The notes under the pieces are model-generated. The model made no database searches. It was given only the letters and a program-made list of their open reading frames with translations, and had not been told where the DNA came from. Shown here piece by piece: positions 35,045-43,887 of a stretch of 64,000 nucleotides of DNA. Every line of letters begins with the position of its first letter. The stretch's first letter is position 1. This DNA comes from Marinospirillum alkalitolerans (GTDB lineage Bacteria; Pseudomonadota; Gammaproteobacteria; Pseudomonadales; Halomonadaceae): contig NZ_JBANFI010000001.1 of NCBI RefSeq assembly GCF_045055655.1, positions 62,001-126,000 on the forward strand. Reading direction: 5' to 3'. Both the position numbers and the translations under genes were made by a program.

Positions 35045-35331
35045 AAGCGGGTCTCTCTTGTGCATCTAGTTATGCAAAATCGGCATTACCTATGCCGTTT
35101 TTATCTTTCTTGGGCTCATCTTACACGCGCAGGTGGACGAAAAACAAACAAAAAAATCAATGAAAAGTAAAAAAATACGCCTTTTGCAAACCATTAGGAA
35201 TTGATCCAAGCAGATTGATTCTTTTTGGTTATCTTTTTGGTGGTTTTGAACCCAAATGGTGCGCTTGACATAAATGCACTTTTTTTGTGCAAGAAAGGCT
35301 GAGGTATGAGAGAGGCCAAAAGGAGAGGGCA
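35045..35331 (-). other. gltB leader and promoter region
   Basis: About 290 bp, very A/T-rich on the gltB side. Minus-strand TAAGAT about 85 bp before the ATG is a possible -10. GGCAT-AGGTA-ATGCC forms a small hairpin in the leader. An NtrC-like palindrome lies further upstream. No sigma-54 -24/-12 pair with correct spacing was found. Confidence 0.45.
35275..35291. promoter_or_regulatory. NtrC-type palindrome upstream of gltBD
   Basis: TGCAC-N7-GTGCA, 17 bp in total, the geometry of the NtrC binding site; the spacer is seven T. It lies 230 bp upstream of the gltB start, on the gene's 5' side. Confidence 0.5.
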
Positions 35332-35363
35332 CGAAACAAAAAAGCCGCTGCAAGACAGCGGCT
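35332..35363 (-). terminator. terminator after the DamX-like gene
   Basis: Minus strand: AGCCGCTG / CAGCGGCT with a 5-nt loop, followed by TTTTTTGTTTC. Confidence 0.85.
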
Positions 35364-35381
35364 CAGAGAAGGGGATGGAGC

Positions 35382-36986
35382 TTAGCGACTACGCAGATCG
35401 TTTTGTATGCTGGCAAAGCTTCGCGCCCAAGGGCGTTGATTTCTGAGTGCCTCGGGCAGGTTAGGTATGGCCGCGACAGCAGCGTCTCGGTTGGCATAGT
35501 CACCATACACCACCACAAACCAGGGATTGCCCTGATAGCGGCCTTCAAAGTAGACCAAGCCAGATTGATTGGCCTGCTGAATAAACTGGCGCACACTGGC
35601 TTCTTCCAAGCTGCCCATCATTTGCAAGGCAAAGTGATTCGGATTGCGCTCCATGAGCCAGGCCTCACGCTTCAGTCCTTGGTTCTGAAAGCCTGCTGGC
35701 TGTTCAGCGGCGCTGGGGGCGGGGCGGGTTTCTGTCCTGGCCGCTGGGGCAGGTGGCGTTGCAGCTTGGGTGACCTCGGCAGGGGCAACTGGCTGCAGTG
35801 GTTCAGGTGGGCGGCTGGAGCTGGGTGGCGCATCATCTGGTGAATCCATTGGCGCACTTGCCGTTGCAGGCTCGGGTTCTGGCTCTGTGGTCGCAGGGGC
35901 TGGCGCAGCGTCAGTCAGATCCACCTGTGCAGGTTCGGCCAAGGCAGGCAGATCGAGATTGTTGATCTCTGCCCAGTTTTGTTGGCGCACTTCCTGTGAG
36001 CGGCTGATCAGGCTGGTATCGGGTGTCGGGGTCGAGAAAAGACGATCCTGATACAAGAAAACCAGGGTGAGTAACGCCAAGCCCCCGACAGCGGCCCCTA
36101 TGGGTATCCAAGGCAGTGGTTTGGCTGGTTTTTTGGGTGTGCTTTTTTTCTGCGCCACTGCTTTTTTAGCGGGTGGCTTTTCGGCCGCTAAGGCGATGTC
36201 CTGCGTGGGAGCTGCTGGCTGGTTTTGTGTTGCCTTGAGTTCTTCAACGATGCCTGTATTTAAAAAGCCGGGCAGGCCACGGGCTTTTTTATAGACACGC
36301 ATAAACTGCTGATCATCCAGCGGCAGATGGTCGATACCGACGCTATGGCAGCGGTGTTCGAGATAGCCACGGGCTTCGACTTCAGACAAGGCATGCAGCG
36401 GCAGATGATGGCCTGCGGCTTCAAAGCGGCTCGCGTTGGGTTCACTACTGAGGCGTTGAAATAAATCATGGCGACCAAACAGCGCAATATGCGGACGGCG
36501 TTGATCTGGCGTGGTATTGGCCAGATCGAGCAGGATGTCGAGTGCATCTTGTTCAAGCAGTTCAGCATCATCAATGACGATCAGGCAGCTGCCGCCTTCT
36601 TCATTCAGCTGGGCGCTAAAATCACGGATCGCATTGCAATAGTCTTCGGCTTCGGCGCGTGGCGGAATAACCAGATCCAATTGGTGGGTTAACTGAGTCA
36701 GTAGTGAGTTGGCCTGAGCGACCTGTTCGCCACGCAGACTGGTGGCCACCACGCCTGAATCGATTTGATTCAGCAGGCGCTGTTTAAGATGGCTCTTACC
36801 GCTGCCTTCAGGGCCGGTGAGGAGTAAAAAGAGATTGCTGTAGCGGCTTAGGTGCAGCAGCAGATCCAGGTGCTTACCATGTTGGCGGCCCGGATAAAAG
36901 ACCGCAGAATCCTGTACATGGCTCAGCAGTTGCGAAAAATCTGTTGGGGTTGAATCACCACCCAGTGATGGTTCCCAAGATTGCAT
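35382..36986 (-). CDS. damX: DamX-like ATPase with SPOR domain
   Basis: A 534-residue bitopic inner-membrane protein. N-terminal AAA-type ATPase: Walker A GPEGSGKSHL (about residue 58), Walker B CLIVIDDAELL (about residue 135). One membrane helix WIPIGAAVGGLALLTLVFLY (about 290-310), a long Pro/Ala/Glu-rich periplasmic linker, and a C-terminal SPOR domain (HFALQMMGSLEEASVRQFI to FASIQNDL) that binds denuded glycan at the division septum. The position aroK-aroB-damX matches the E. coli cluster. E. coli DamX is 428 residues; the longer linker explains most of the difference. Confidence 0.9.
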   Translation of the reverse strand: MQSWEPSLGGDSTPTDFSQLLSHVQDSAVFYPGRQHGKHLDLLLHLSRYSNLFLLLTGPEGSGKSHLKQRLLNQIDSGVVATSLRGEQVAQANSLLTQLTHQLDLVIPPRAEAEDYCNAIRDFSAQLNEEGGSCLIVIDDAELLEQDALDILLDLANTTPDQRRPHIALFGRHDLFQRLSSEPNASRFEAAGHHLPLHALSEVEARGYLEHRCHSVGIDHLPLDDQQFMRVYKKARGLPGFLNTGIVEELKATQNQPAAPTQDIALAAEKPPAKKAVAQKKSTPKKPAKPLPWIPIGAAVGGLALLTLVFLYQDRLFSTPTPDTSLISRSQEVRQQNWAEINNLDLPALAEPAQVDLTDAAPAPATTEPEPEPATASAPMDSPDDAPPSSSRPPEPLQPVAPAEVTQAATPPAPAARTETRPAPSAAEQPAGFQNQGLKREAWLMERNPNHFALQMMGSLEEASVRQFIQQANQSGLVYFEGRYQGNPWFVVVYGDYANRDAAVAAIPNLPEALRNQRPWARSFASIQNDLRSR

Positions 36987-37046
36987 ACGGGTGACTCCCT
37001 CAGTCGATATAGCCTCAGATCCAAATACACTATACGAGGCGGGGCG

Positions 37047-38189
37047 CTAGAGTGAATGCGCCTTGGATAAAGCTTGGCTTTTTTCTAATGCAGAAGCAAG
37101 ACAAGCGTGGAGATGATCATGTGCTGTCAGAGTGACCAGTTCGGCTTGCCCTAAGCGGCGCAATAATACCAGTCTCAGCTCACCATCAATATTCTTTTTA
37201 TCCACAGCCATCGCGCGCAAGAAGGCATCGACTGTCATGGATGGCGGCGGCAGGATTGGAAGTTGGGCTGCCTGAAGCAACGCCTTGGTTCGCTCAAGAT
37301 CTGCACTACTGATCCAGCCCAAACGCTGCGATAAATCAGCAGCCAAGGCCATACCACAACCCACGGCCTCACCGTGTAACCACTCACCGTAGCCCATTTC
37401 GGTTTCGATCGCATGGCCAAAGGTATGGCCAAGATTGAGGAGTGCGCGCACGCCACCTTCGCGTTCATCCTGGGCAACTATCTGCGCCTTACAGCGACAG
37501 GAGCGTACGATGGCTTCGGCGAGCAGACGTTGATCGCCTTGCATCAGCTTGGGCAATTGCACTTCTAACCATTCCAGAAAGTCTAGATCGCCCAGCAGAC
37601 CATATTTGATGACTTCTGCCATACCGGCGGCCAGTTCACGCGGGGGCAGTGTTTGCAAAGTCAGCGTGTCTGCCAAGACCAGTTTGGGTTGCCAGAAGGC
37701 ACCCAGCATATTCTTGCCCAATGGGTGATTGACGCCCGTTTTGCCACCCACAGAGGAGTCCACCTGTGACAGCAGCGTGGTGGGCAGCTGGATAAAGTTG
37801 ACGCCACGTTGATAGCAGGCTGCTGCAAAGCCAGTCATATCGCCAATCACACCACCGCCGAGTGCAATCAAGGTGGCGCGCCGATTAAAACCAGCTTCGA
37901 GCAGGCGGTCCCAGATCAATTCAAGATGACGCAGATCTTTATAGGCTTCACCATCAGGCAGAATGCATTCCTCGATCTTGAGTTCAGGCTTGGCCTGCTG
38001 TAAAGCCGTTCGCACTGTGTTGAGATACAAAGGAGCAATGGTTGTGTTGGTGACGATCAGCACTTGCTGGCCATGGATGTGGGGCAGCAGCAGATCCGCG
38101 CGCTGCAGCAGCTCAGCGCCGATGTGAATAGAATAGCTGCGCTCACCTAAATCAAGATGTAAGGAAAGCAGGTCTTGCAGGTTAGGCAT
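37047..38189 (-). CDS. aroB: 3-dehydroquinate synthase
   Basis: Second enzyme of the shikimate pathway (DAHP to 3-dehydroquinate), NAD+- and metal-dependent, cytosolic. About 380 residues. Conserved parts: GGGVIGDMTGFAAACYQRG, TLLSQVDSSVGGKTGVN, and the metal histidines in LNLGHTFGHAIE. The ATG at 38189 is placed 9 bp from CAGG; a second ATG at 38195 adds two residues but lies too close to the RBS. It starts 20 bp after aroK and ends 60 bp before the DamX-like gene, in the usual aroKB-damX order. Confidence 0.97.
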   Translation of the reverse strand: MPNLQDLLSLHLDLGERSYSIHIGAELLQRADLLLPHIHGQQVLIVTNTTIAPLYLNTVRTALQQAKPELKIEECILPDGEAYKDLRHLELIWDRLLEAGFNRRATLIALGGGVIGDMTGFAAACYQRGVNFIQLPTTLLSQVDSSVGGKTGVNHPLGKNMLGAFWQPKLVLADTLTLQTLPPRELAAGMAEVIKYGLLGDLDFLEWLEVQLPKLMQGDQRLLAEAIVRSCRCKAQIVAQDEREGGVRALLNLGHTFGHAIETEMGYGEWLHGEAVGCGMALAADLSQRLGWISSADLERTKALLQAAQLPILPPPSMTVDAFLRAMAVDKKNIDGELRLVLLRRLGQAELVTLTAHDHLHACLASALEKSQALSKAHSL

Positions 38190-38209
38190 GATCATGATCC
38201 TGAAATAAC

Positions 38210-38770
38210 TTATTGGGCGCCGAGGGTTGTCAGATCCAGTTCGAGCAGGCGTTGTTTGATATCCATCATCACTTGCCGTGGCGGCCGCTGGTCAGTATCA
38301 ATAATGAGGTGGGCCGTGGCTTGATACAAGGGTTCGCGTTCTTCGCGTAGCTGTGCCAGTTTCGCTTTAGGGTCGGCTGTTTGTAAAAGTGGGCGATGGC
38401 GATCTTTGCGTGTGCGTGCAAGTTGTTGCGTGAGTGTGGTGCGAAGGAAAATCACGACGCCGCGTTCACGCAGGTGCTGACGGTTCTCAGGGCGCAAAAT
38501 AGCCCCGCCACCTGTTGCCAGGACGATGCCTTCTTGTTGAGTGAGCTCATCGATCATCTGCGCCTCGCGTTCACGAAAACCAGCCTCACCTTCGAGATCA
38601 AAAATCCACGGGATGCTGGCGCCACAGCGTTCTTCAATGACCAGATCAGAGTCGTAGAAAGGGCGTTTAAGGTCCGCAGCCAGTAATCGGCCTAGAGTGC
38701 TTTTGCCAGCACCCATTGGGCCGATCAGGAAGATACTTTGGGTTGTCAGCCTAGGCTGCACATCGGGCAT
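38210..38770 (-). CDS. aroK: shikimate kinase
   Basis: A 186-residue cytosolic kinase that phosphorylates shikimate at the 3-hydroxyl. Walker A GPMGAGKSTLGR at about residue 17, the DSD motif (FYDSDLVIEE), EAGFREREA for substrate binding, TGGGAILRPENR, and the lid with RTRKDRHRPLL. First of aroK-aroB-damX. The gap to pilQ (126 bp) leaves room for a promoter, but none was recognised. Confidence 0.97.
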   Translation of the reverse strand: MPDVQPRLTTQSIFLIGPMGAGKSTLGRLLAADLKRPFYDSDLVIEERCGASIPWIFDLEGEAGFREREAQMIDELTQQEGIVLATGGGAILRPENRQHLRERGVVIFLRTTLTQQLARTRKDRHRPLLQTADPKAKLAQLREEREPLYQATAHLIIDTDQRPPRQVMMDIKQRLLELDLTTLGAQ

Positions 38771-38895
38771 GGGCCACCTCTGATTAACGATGAAGCCAGC
38801 TTGGTCAGGCTCAAGGCACAGAAGATGCTCTGGCCTTGATGCTGGGTTCCAATCGACCCTGCCAAATCAGCGTTGATCAGTCACACAACGCCCCA

Positions 38896-40671
38896 CTAGT
38901 TTCTGGCAAGAGAAGAATTGACAAGTCTTGGAGTAATAAAGATCAGCAATTCTACGTTTTCCTGTCGCTGAATGGAATGGCGAAACAGCCAGCCAATGAT
39001 AGGCAGGTCGCCAAGGAAGGGAGTTTGTGATTTTTGAGTCAGGTTTTGCGTGGTGTAGATCCCCCCGATCGCCAGTGTGCTGCCGTTTTCAATCAAGACC
39101 TGGGTTTCAACGGCATTGGTGTTGATGACTGGCCCAGCATCCGTCGTATCCTGAGCACGGCTGTCATTATTGACGCGCAGGTTGAGTGCGATGCGCCCAT
39201 CACCGACATTTTGTGGGGTCACTTCAAGGCGTAGTTCAGCTTGACGGAAGTTGGTGGTGACATTGCCGTCGCCATCGGTGACCTGATAAGGGATTTCTTC
39301 ACCTGAACGAATCACGGCCATATGACGATCTGAGGTCATCACGCGGGGTTGAGAGATGACTTCACTGCGGTTTTCTGTTTCCAATGCAGCCAGTTCAAGA
39401 TCAAGAATAAAGTTATTGCTGACAAAGCCAAAGGTGGCACCGGTGGAGGGATTGTAAGATCCACTCGATCCACGGCGGCCTGTCAGACTGGTATCCAGTT
39501 CGAGTGCGCGTCCCAGAGACGGGTTGCCGGTAATCTCTTGTGAGCCGCTACCACCGCTGACCCGCCCTCCACTCCAGTTGATGCCGAGCTCATCGCTGGC
39601 CCCACTGCGCGCGACCACAATACGCGCTTCGATCATGATCTGTTCCACAGGCACATCAAGGCGCTCAACGATGGCTTGAATACGATCGAGCTGCTCCTGA
39701 GTATCGCGGATATAGAGTGTATTGGTGCGTTCATCAACTAGCAGCTGCCCACGATCACTCATAAAACGTGGATTGCGATTGCTGCTCACTGGCGCTGGGG
39801 CTTCTCCGGGACGATAGCCCAGCGCAGCGGCAAACTGCTGGTTGTCCACACTGGGTGCCGCTTCATCAAGCAAAAAGCGTCTTAAGCCTGCTGCATCGGC
39901 GTAGCGAATACGGATAAAGCGTTCTTCAAGTGGCGCGAGTCCCTCGGCAGCTCGCGCGGCTGCGCTTTCCTGCTCGGCCAGTTGTGCCAGCTCATTGGCT
40001 GGAGCCACATAGAGCACATTCCCTGTCTGGCGACTGGCGAGGTTTTGGGTGGTGAGAATTAAATCCAGTGCTTGATCGGATGGGATGTCTTCTAAACGCA
40101 GGCTGATACTACCGCTCACGGCAGGGCCAGCGATCAGATTTAATTCGAGTTCTTCGGCAATTAAGGTCAGCAGTTGGCGGACAGGAATCTCTTGGAATTG
40201 AAAGCTCATCCGCTCGCCTGTGTAACGAAAGCGACGTTGTGTGCTGGTTGCTTCAGCGTCAGTGATGCGTGATAAATCCAGTATCCATTGTTGATTGAGT
40301 TGAGAAATCACATGATGCATGGGCTCTTGCAAGGTCAGACTGACCCGCCCTGCCTCTTGTCCTTGTGACAGCGCAATCTGGGTGACCGGTGTGGCAAAGT
40401 CTCGCGCATCAAATTGATTCAGCAAGGCTGATTCAATCTGGGTGTGTGCAAACTCCACTTGAAGCTCACCCTGATCTGTCTGGCTGAGCTGTGCCTGGGG
40501 TGGTGTGCCAGCAAAAGTCAGCAGTAACCTTGCCTGGCCTGTGCCAGTACGTTGGAAATCCATACTGGTGATTTGGTGCTGGGCCAGCAGTTGGCTGCTC
40601 AGCAGAAAACAAACCAGCAAGCAGGTGCCTTGGGCAAACTGACGAAGACGAGGCGCTATCAAATACGGCAT
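38896..40671 (-). CDS. pilQ: type IV pilus secretin PilQ
   Basis: Outer-membrane secretin through which the pilus passes. Predicted 591 residues from the ATG at 40671 (GGA 6 bp upstream, 8 bp after the pilP stop); the frame extends 16 codons further but overlaps pilP. Signal peptide to about LLAQ/H, residue 31. An AMIN domain (to about residue 135) is followed by N0/STN (MSFQFQEIPVRQLLTLIAEEL), N1, and the secretin domain (VPVEQIMIEARIV to TPFLGDLPIIGWLFR, VELLIFITPRLV). It is shorter than Pseudomonas PilQ (about 714), with room for only one AMIN domain. Last of pilMNOPQ. Confidence 0.95.
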   Translation of the reverse strand: MPYLIAPRLRQFAQGTCLLVCFLLSSQLLAQHQITSMDFQRTGTGQARLLLTFAGTPPQAQLSQTDQGELQVEFAHTQIESALLNQFDARDFATPVTQIALSQGQEAGRVSLTLQEPMHHVISQLNQQWILDLSRITDAEATSTQRRFRYTGERMSFQFQEIPVRQLLTLIAEELELNLIAGPAVSGSISLRLEDIPSDQALDLILTTQNLASRQTGNVLYVAPANELAQLAEQESAAARAAEGLAPLEERFIRIRYADAAGLRRFLLDEAAPSVDNQQFAAALGYRPGEAPAPVSSNRNPRFMSDRGQLLVDERTNTLYIRDTQEQLDRIQAIVERLDVPVEQIMIEARIVVARSGASDELGINWSGGRVSGGSGSQEITGNPSLGRALELDTSLTGRRGSSGSYNPSTGATFGFVSNNFILDLELAALETENRSEVISQPRVMTSDRHMAVIRSGEEIPYQVTDGDGNVTTNFRQAELRLEVTPQNVGDGRIALNLRVNNDSRAQDTTDAGPVINTNAVETQVLIENGSTLAIGGIYTTQNLTQKSQTPFLGDLPIIGWLFRHSIQRQENVELLIFITPRLVNSSLARN

Positions 40672-40679
40672 AAGGTATC

Positions 40680-41231
40680 CTACCGAGCAATATGAAGGTG
40701 ATTTTCTCTTTCCTGCCACTGGCCCTGAGCGTTCATATAAAGCTCAGTCAGTGTCAGCCCTTGGGCGTCAATTCTGGTGATGCGTCCGTGATTGCGTCCC
40801 ATATAATCGCCTCGACCCACTGAGTGCAGTTGTCGGTCTGGGGCCAGAATCAGTGCAGTGAGTTGTCCACGACGTTCGATAATGCCGCTTAAGCGCAGCT
40901 GCTCTAGCGTCCAGTTTTCCAGCACTTCGGGTTTTCGTTCCAGATCTGGCATTAAGCCAGATGCGGCTTGGGCCAGATTGAGGCTGACAGGCTCTCGGCT
41001 GGATTGAAAGGGGTCGCGGGCACTGGCTTGATGATAATGGCGCACTTCAATCTGGGGGATCTCAGGCAGTGGATCGATCCGGCCTTGAGGGCGCGCACGC
41101 ATGGCATCAAGCTCAGCCTGCAAGGCTTCTATTTGTGGTGATGGGCCACAGGCAGCCAGGCTGAATAGACTCAGTAGCAATAAGAATCTGGGCAGTGTTA
41201 GGCGAGAAGACTGAATGATGTGCCTGTTCAT
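40680..41231 (-). CDS. pilP: type IV pilus inner-membrane lipoprotein PilP
   Basis: A 183-residue lipoprotein: signal peptide with lipobox LAAC (Cys28), then a disordered linker and a C-terminal domain with LEQLRLSGIIERRGQLTALI and VGRGDYMGRNHGRI, the HR-domain fold that contacts the secretin N0 domain of PilQ. It aligns the PilMNO platform with PilQ. It overlaps pilO by 4 bp. Confidence 0.95.
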   Translation of the reverse strand: MNRHIIQSSRLTLPRFLLLLSLFSLAACGPSPQIEALQAELDAMRARPQGRIDPLPEIPQIEVRHYHQASARDPFQSSREPVSLNLAQAASGLMPDLERKPEVLENWTLEQLRLSGIIERRGQLTALILAPDRQLHSVGRGDYMGRNHGRITRIDAQGLTLTELYMNAQGQWQERENHLHIAR

Positions 41232-41911
41232 GGCGTGCCTCCTTGGTCCTCTGGCGCATCATAGCGATAGGTTTTGGCTTGCAAAGAGAGGGTGAGCTTT
41301 GGAGCTTGTGCCGTTGCGGGCTGCAACTGGAAATCATGCAAGGTAATGACACGATTCAGCTGGCTGATGCCTTCAATAAAGGTCGCCAGCTGGTGATAAC
41401 CACCTCGCACACGGATCTCAAAGGGCAGCTCGGCATAGAAGTCGCCGCGAGTCTCGGGGCGCAGCTCCAAGGCCAAGACCTCTAAGGACTGTTGATCAGC
41501 CTGGCGCTGAATATCTTCCAGTAGGCGTGGCACTTCACTGGCTGCTGGTAGCTGGTCAAGCAGATGATCGAGTCGTTCTTCGATTTCAGCCATCTGTGCA
41601 CGATAGGCCGGAAGGTGGGCCGCCTGAAAGGCTTTTGACTGATAAGCCTGTAAAAGGCGGGCTTGTTCGGCCTGCATCTGCTCTAGTTGTTCATTGTTCT
41701 GGCTGATCACCAGCCAATGAGCGGCAAAGGTGGTCAGGCCCAGTATCAGCAGCAGAGAAAAGATTTTGACTAGATCAGGCCACTGGCCTGCGCGCTGTAA
41801 ATCAAGATCATCTGCATCCATGCGCTTAAGCGCGCGCAGCTGGCCAGCAAACCAATGGCGTAATTGGCTAAGATGCTGGTTCATCCGCTGCCTGAGGGTC
41901 GCAAGGTTCAT
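41228..41911 (-). CDS. pilO: type IV pilus assembly protein PilO
   Basis: Predicted 227 residues from the ATG at 41911 (GGATCTCCT upstream); an ATG at 41926 overlaps the pilN stop as ATGA but has no RBS and would add five residues. A cytoplasmic N terminus (DADDLDLQRAGQWPDLVK) is followed by one membrane helix (about 45-66), a coiled coil (LEQMQAEQARLLQAYQSK) and a ferredoxin-like periplasmic domain. It forms a heterodimer with PilN. Confidence 0.93.
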   Translation of the reverse strand: MNLATLRQRMNQHLSQLRHWFAGQLRALKRMDADDLDLQRAGQWPDLVKIFSLLLILGLTTFAAHWLVISQNNEQLEQMQAEQARLLQAYQSKAFQAAHLPAYRAQMAEIEERLDHLLDQLPAASEVPRLLEDIQRQADQQSLEVLALELRPETRGDFYAELPFEIRVRGGYHQLATFIEGISQLNRVITLHDFQLQPATAQAPKLTLSLQAKTYRYDAPEDQGGTP

Positions 41912-41925
41912 AGGAGATCCGTTCA

Positions 41926-42462
41926 TCAGAATGCAAGTGGAACCATCATGTTAAAACGGTGGCTGAGGGTGTTTTCTTCCGCATTGATGCTACGCAAAAG
42001 TGGAGCGCGGAAAGCCTCTTGGGACTCGAGTTGGCGCATCCAGGCTGATAAAGCGGGTGTTGGATAAACCCTGCCTTGGAGCTGTAGCTCACGCCCCTGA
42101 CGACGAGCGGCTGTGAGCTGCACACCGTCATGGTTGCTGGCGGCCAGCTGATCAAAGATATCGAGTGTTTGAAAACGATGTGCCTGCAAGCCCTCAATCA
42201 CCTGGATACGATGCAGCAGTGTGTCCTTCTTTTGTCGCAACTGGACGACTTCAGCAATTTCAAGATCCAGGATCCGTGTGTTTTGTTGAATCATCTGGTT
42301 TTCTTGGGTCAGCGCCGCCAGGGCTTGTTGACTTGAATAGTAGGCCAGGCCACTGATCAACAGCCCCAGCAGACAAGCCATCAGGCTGAGTTGGGTGAAT
42401 TGTTTCTGGCGTTTTTCGCGTCGTTCTTCACGCCAGGGGCGCAGGTTAATACCTTGATTCAT
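41926..42462 (-). CDS. pilN: type IV pilus assembly protein PilN
   Basis: A 178-residue bitopic membrane protein. The N terminus MNQGINLRPWREERREKRQKQF contains the conserved INLLPWR-like segment (here INLRPWR) that binds PilM. One membrane helix spans about residues 27-47, followed by a coiled coil and a periplasmic domain. It lies 3 bp after the pilM stop and overlaps the pilO start. Confidence 0.94.
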   Translation of the reverse strand: MNQGINLRPWREERREKRQKQFTQLSLMACLLGLLISGLAYYSSQQALAALTQENQMIQQNTRILDLEIAEVVQLRQKKDTLLHRIQVIEGLQAHRFQTLDIFDQLAASNHDGVQLTAARRQGRELQLQGRVYPTPALSAWMRQLESQEAFRAPLLRSINAEENTLSHRFNMMVPLAF

Positions 42463-42465
42463 TAA

Positions 42466-43548
42466 TTAGACCTCCATTCTCATCGCCAGCCCACAGGCCA
42501 CCATCATTGCCGGAGCATCCTGTGCCAGCGCTTGCGCATTGACGTTTTCACCCAGCGTCATTGTGGCGAAAGGGTTGGCGAGACTGGTCGGGCTGCCCAA
42601 ATAGTCTTGAGCCAGCTCGGGCAGGCCCTCAATAGCTGACGAACCACCGGCCATAATCAGGTGGTCAATATCATGGTAAGAGGTTGATGAATAAAAGAGT
42701 TGCAGCTGCCGCTCGATCTGTTGCACCGCAGCCTGCTTAAAGGGCAGCAGAATCTCACTGTCATAATCGGCGGGTAGCTGCCCTGTTTTCTTGGCGTATC
42801 CCGCTTCTTCACGTGAGAGGCCATAGTGGCGCTGAATTTCATCAGTGAGCTGCTTGCCCCCAAAGATCTGATCACGGCTGTAGATGATTTCGCCATCCTT
42901 CAAAATATTGAGGGTGGTGAGCGTGGCACCGATATCAGCAACGGCAATCAAAGAGCGCTCTGGTGCGGGTGGTAGCTGGCCGACCAGCAGTTGAATGGCC
43001 CGTTCAATCGCATAGTTCTCCACATCAATGACAGTGGATTCCAGTCCGGCGGCTTCGAGCACTTGGTCGATGGAGCTGGTGATCTCCTTACGACAGGCCA
43101 CAACTAAAACCGGCTGTTGCTCATCATCTGGGTTAAGTGGAGGCAAGCGTTGAAAGTCGATCGCCACTTCATTCAGCGGGTAGGGAATATGCTGGTCCGC
43201 TTCAATCATGATTTGGGCTTCTATCTCATCATCATTGAGATGGCGGGGGAGGCTGAGTGTACGTGTAATCACCGCCGCCGTTGGCACAGCAACAGCCGTA
43301 CGTAGCGTGCTGGGGTGGGTGCGATCGATGACCTTGCGAATGCTGCGCGCGACGGAGCGAGGATCCTTGATGCGTCGATCACTGACGGCGGCATTATCGA
43401 GCGGTGCGACGCCATAACTGGCCACCTTGTAGCGTGAGCCGGCAGGATGAATTTCAAGTAGCTTGACAGCAGAAGCCGAAATATCCAAGCCAATCAAAGG
43501 CTTGTTTTTTGGCTTCCAGAATAGAGGGGAGGGCATCCTGAACGGCAT
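42466..43548 (-). CDS. pilM: type IV pilus actin-like ATPase PilM
   Basis: Cytoplasmic actin-like ATPase of the pilus alignment complex. Predicted 360 residues from the ATG at 43548 (AAGAG upstream; family about 354); the frame continues upstream without support. Nucleotide-binding phosphate loops: GLDISASAVKLLEI near the N terminus and VADIGATLTTLNIL near residue 205, and MAGGSSAIEGLPEL near residue 300. PilM binds the PilN tail. First gene of pilMNOPQ, divergent from the PBP1a gene. Confidence 0.95.
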   Translation of the reverse strand: MPFRMPSPLFWKPKNKPLIGLDISASAVKLLEIHPAGSRYKVASYGVAPLDNAAVSDRRIKDPRSVARSIRKVIDRTHPSTLRTAVAVPTAAVITRTLSLPRHLNDDEIEAQIMIEADQHIPYPLNEVAIDFQRLPPLNPDDEQQPVLVVACRKEITSSIDQVLEAAGLESTVIDVENYAIERAIQLLVGQLPPAPERSLIAVADIGATLTTLNILKDGEIIYSRDQIFGGKQLTDEIQRHYGLSREEAGYAKKTGQLPADYDSEILLPFKQAAVQQIERQLQLFYSSTSYHDIDHLIMAGGSSAIEGLPELAQDYLGSPTSLANPFATMTLGENVNAQALAQDAPAMMVACGLAMRMEV

Positions 43549-43887
43549 AGTCAAACTCTTTTGGGTCAGTAATCGAGTCACTTGATTTTCCATCCCTGGG
43601 TGGGGATGGCTTGCAAAGAGAGAGGAGCAAACATCACCACGAACACCCTCCTTGGTATCAAGCATCTGCTAAGTGGTTAGTGCAATCAGAGCATCAAGGC
43701 TTTTTTATAGGTTGATGTTGATTGGTTTGTATCAGATTGTAATGAGTGTTGCAATCCTTTGCACTGAGCCGTATCAAGACTTATTGCTGAACTGTTGCAC
43801 AATCGCAGATGTCTTCATTGGGGCTTTCAGGCAAAATAGCCATCGACATGACAAGCTAAGGATGACTGAAACTTCACTGGAGTAGCC
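43549..43887. other. divergent pilM-mrcA intergenic region
   Basis: About 340 bp with no gene. A hairpin CCATCCC / GGGATGG (43590-43609) lies in the pilM leader about 45 bp from its start. No complete consensus promoter was identified for either gene. Confidence 0.5.

Noticed and set aside
35045..35331. Sigma-54 promoter for gltB
   Set aside because: No GG-N10-GC pair with the correct flanks was found in the leader.
35914..36051. Plus-strand Gly/Ala/Ser-rich frame opposite damX
   Set aside because: Mirror of the Pro/Ala/Glu linker of the DamX-like gene.
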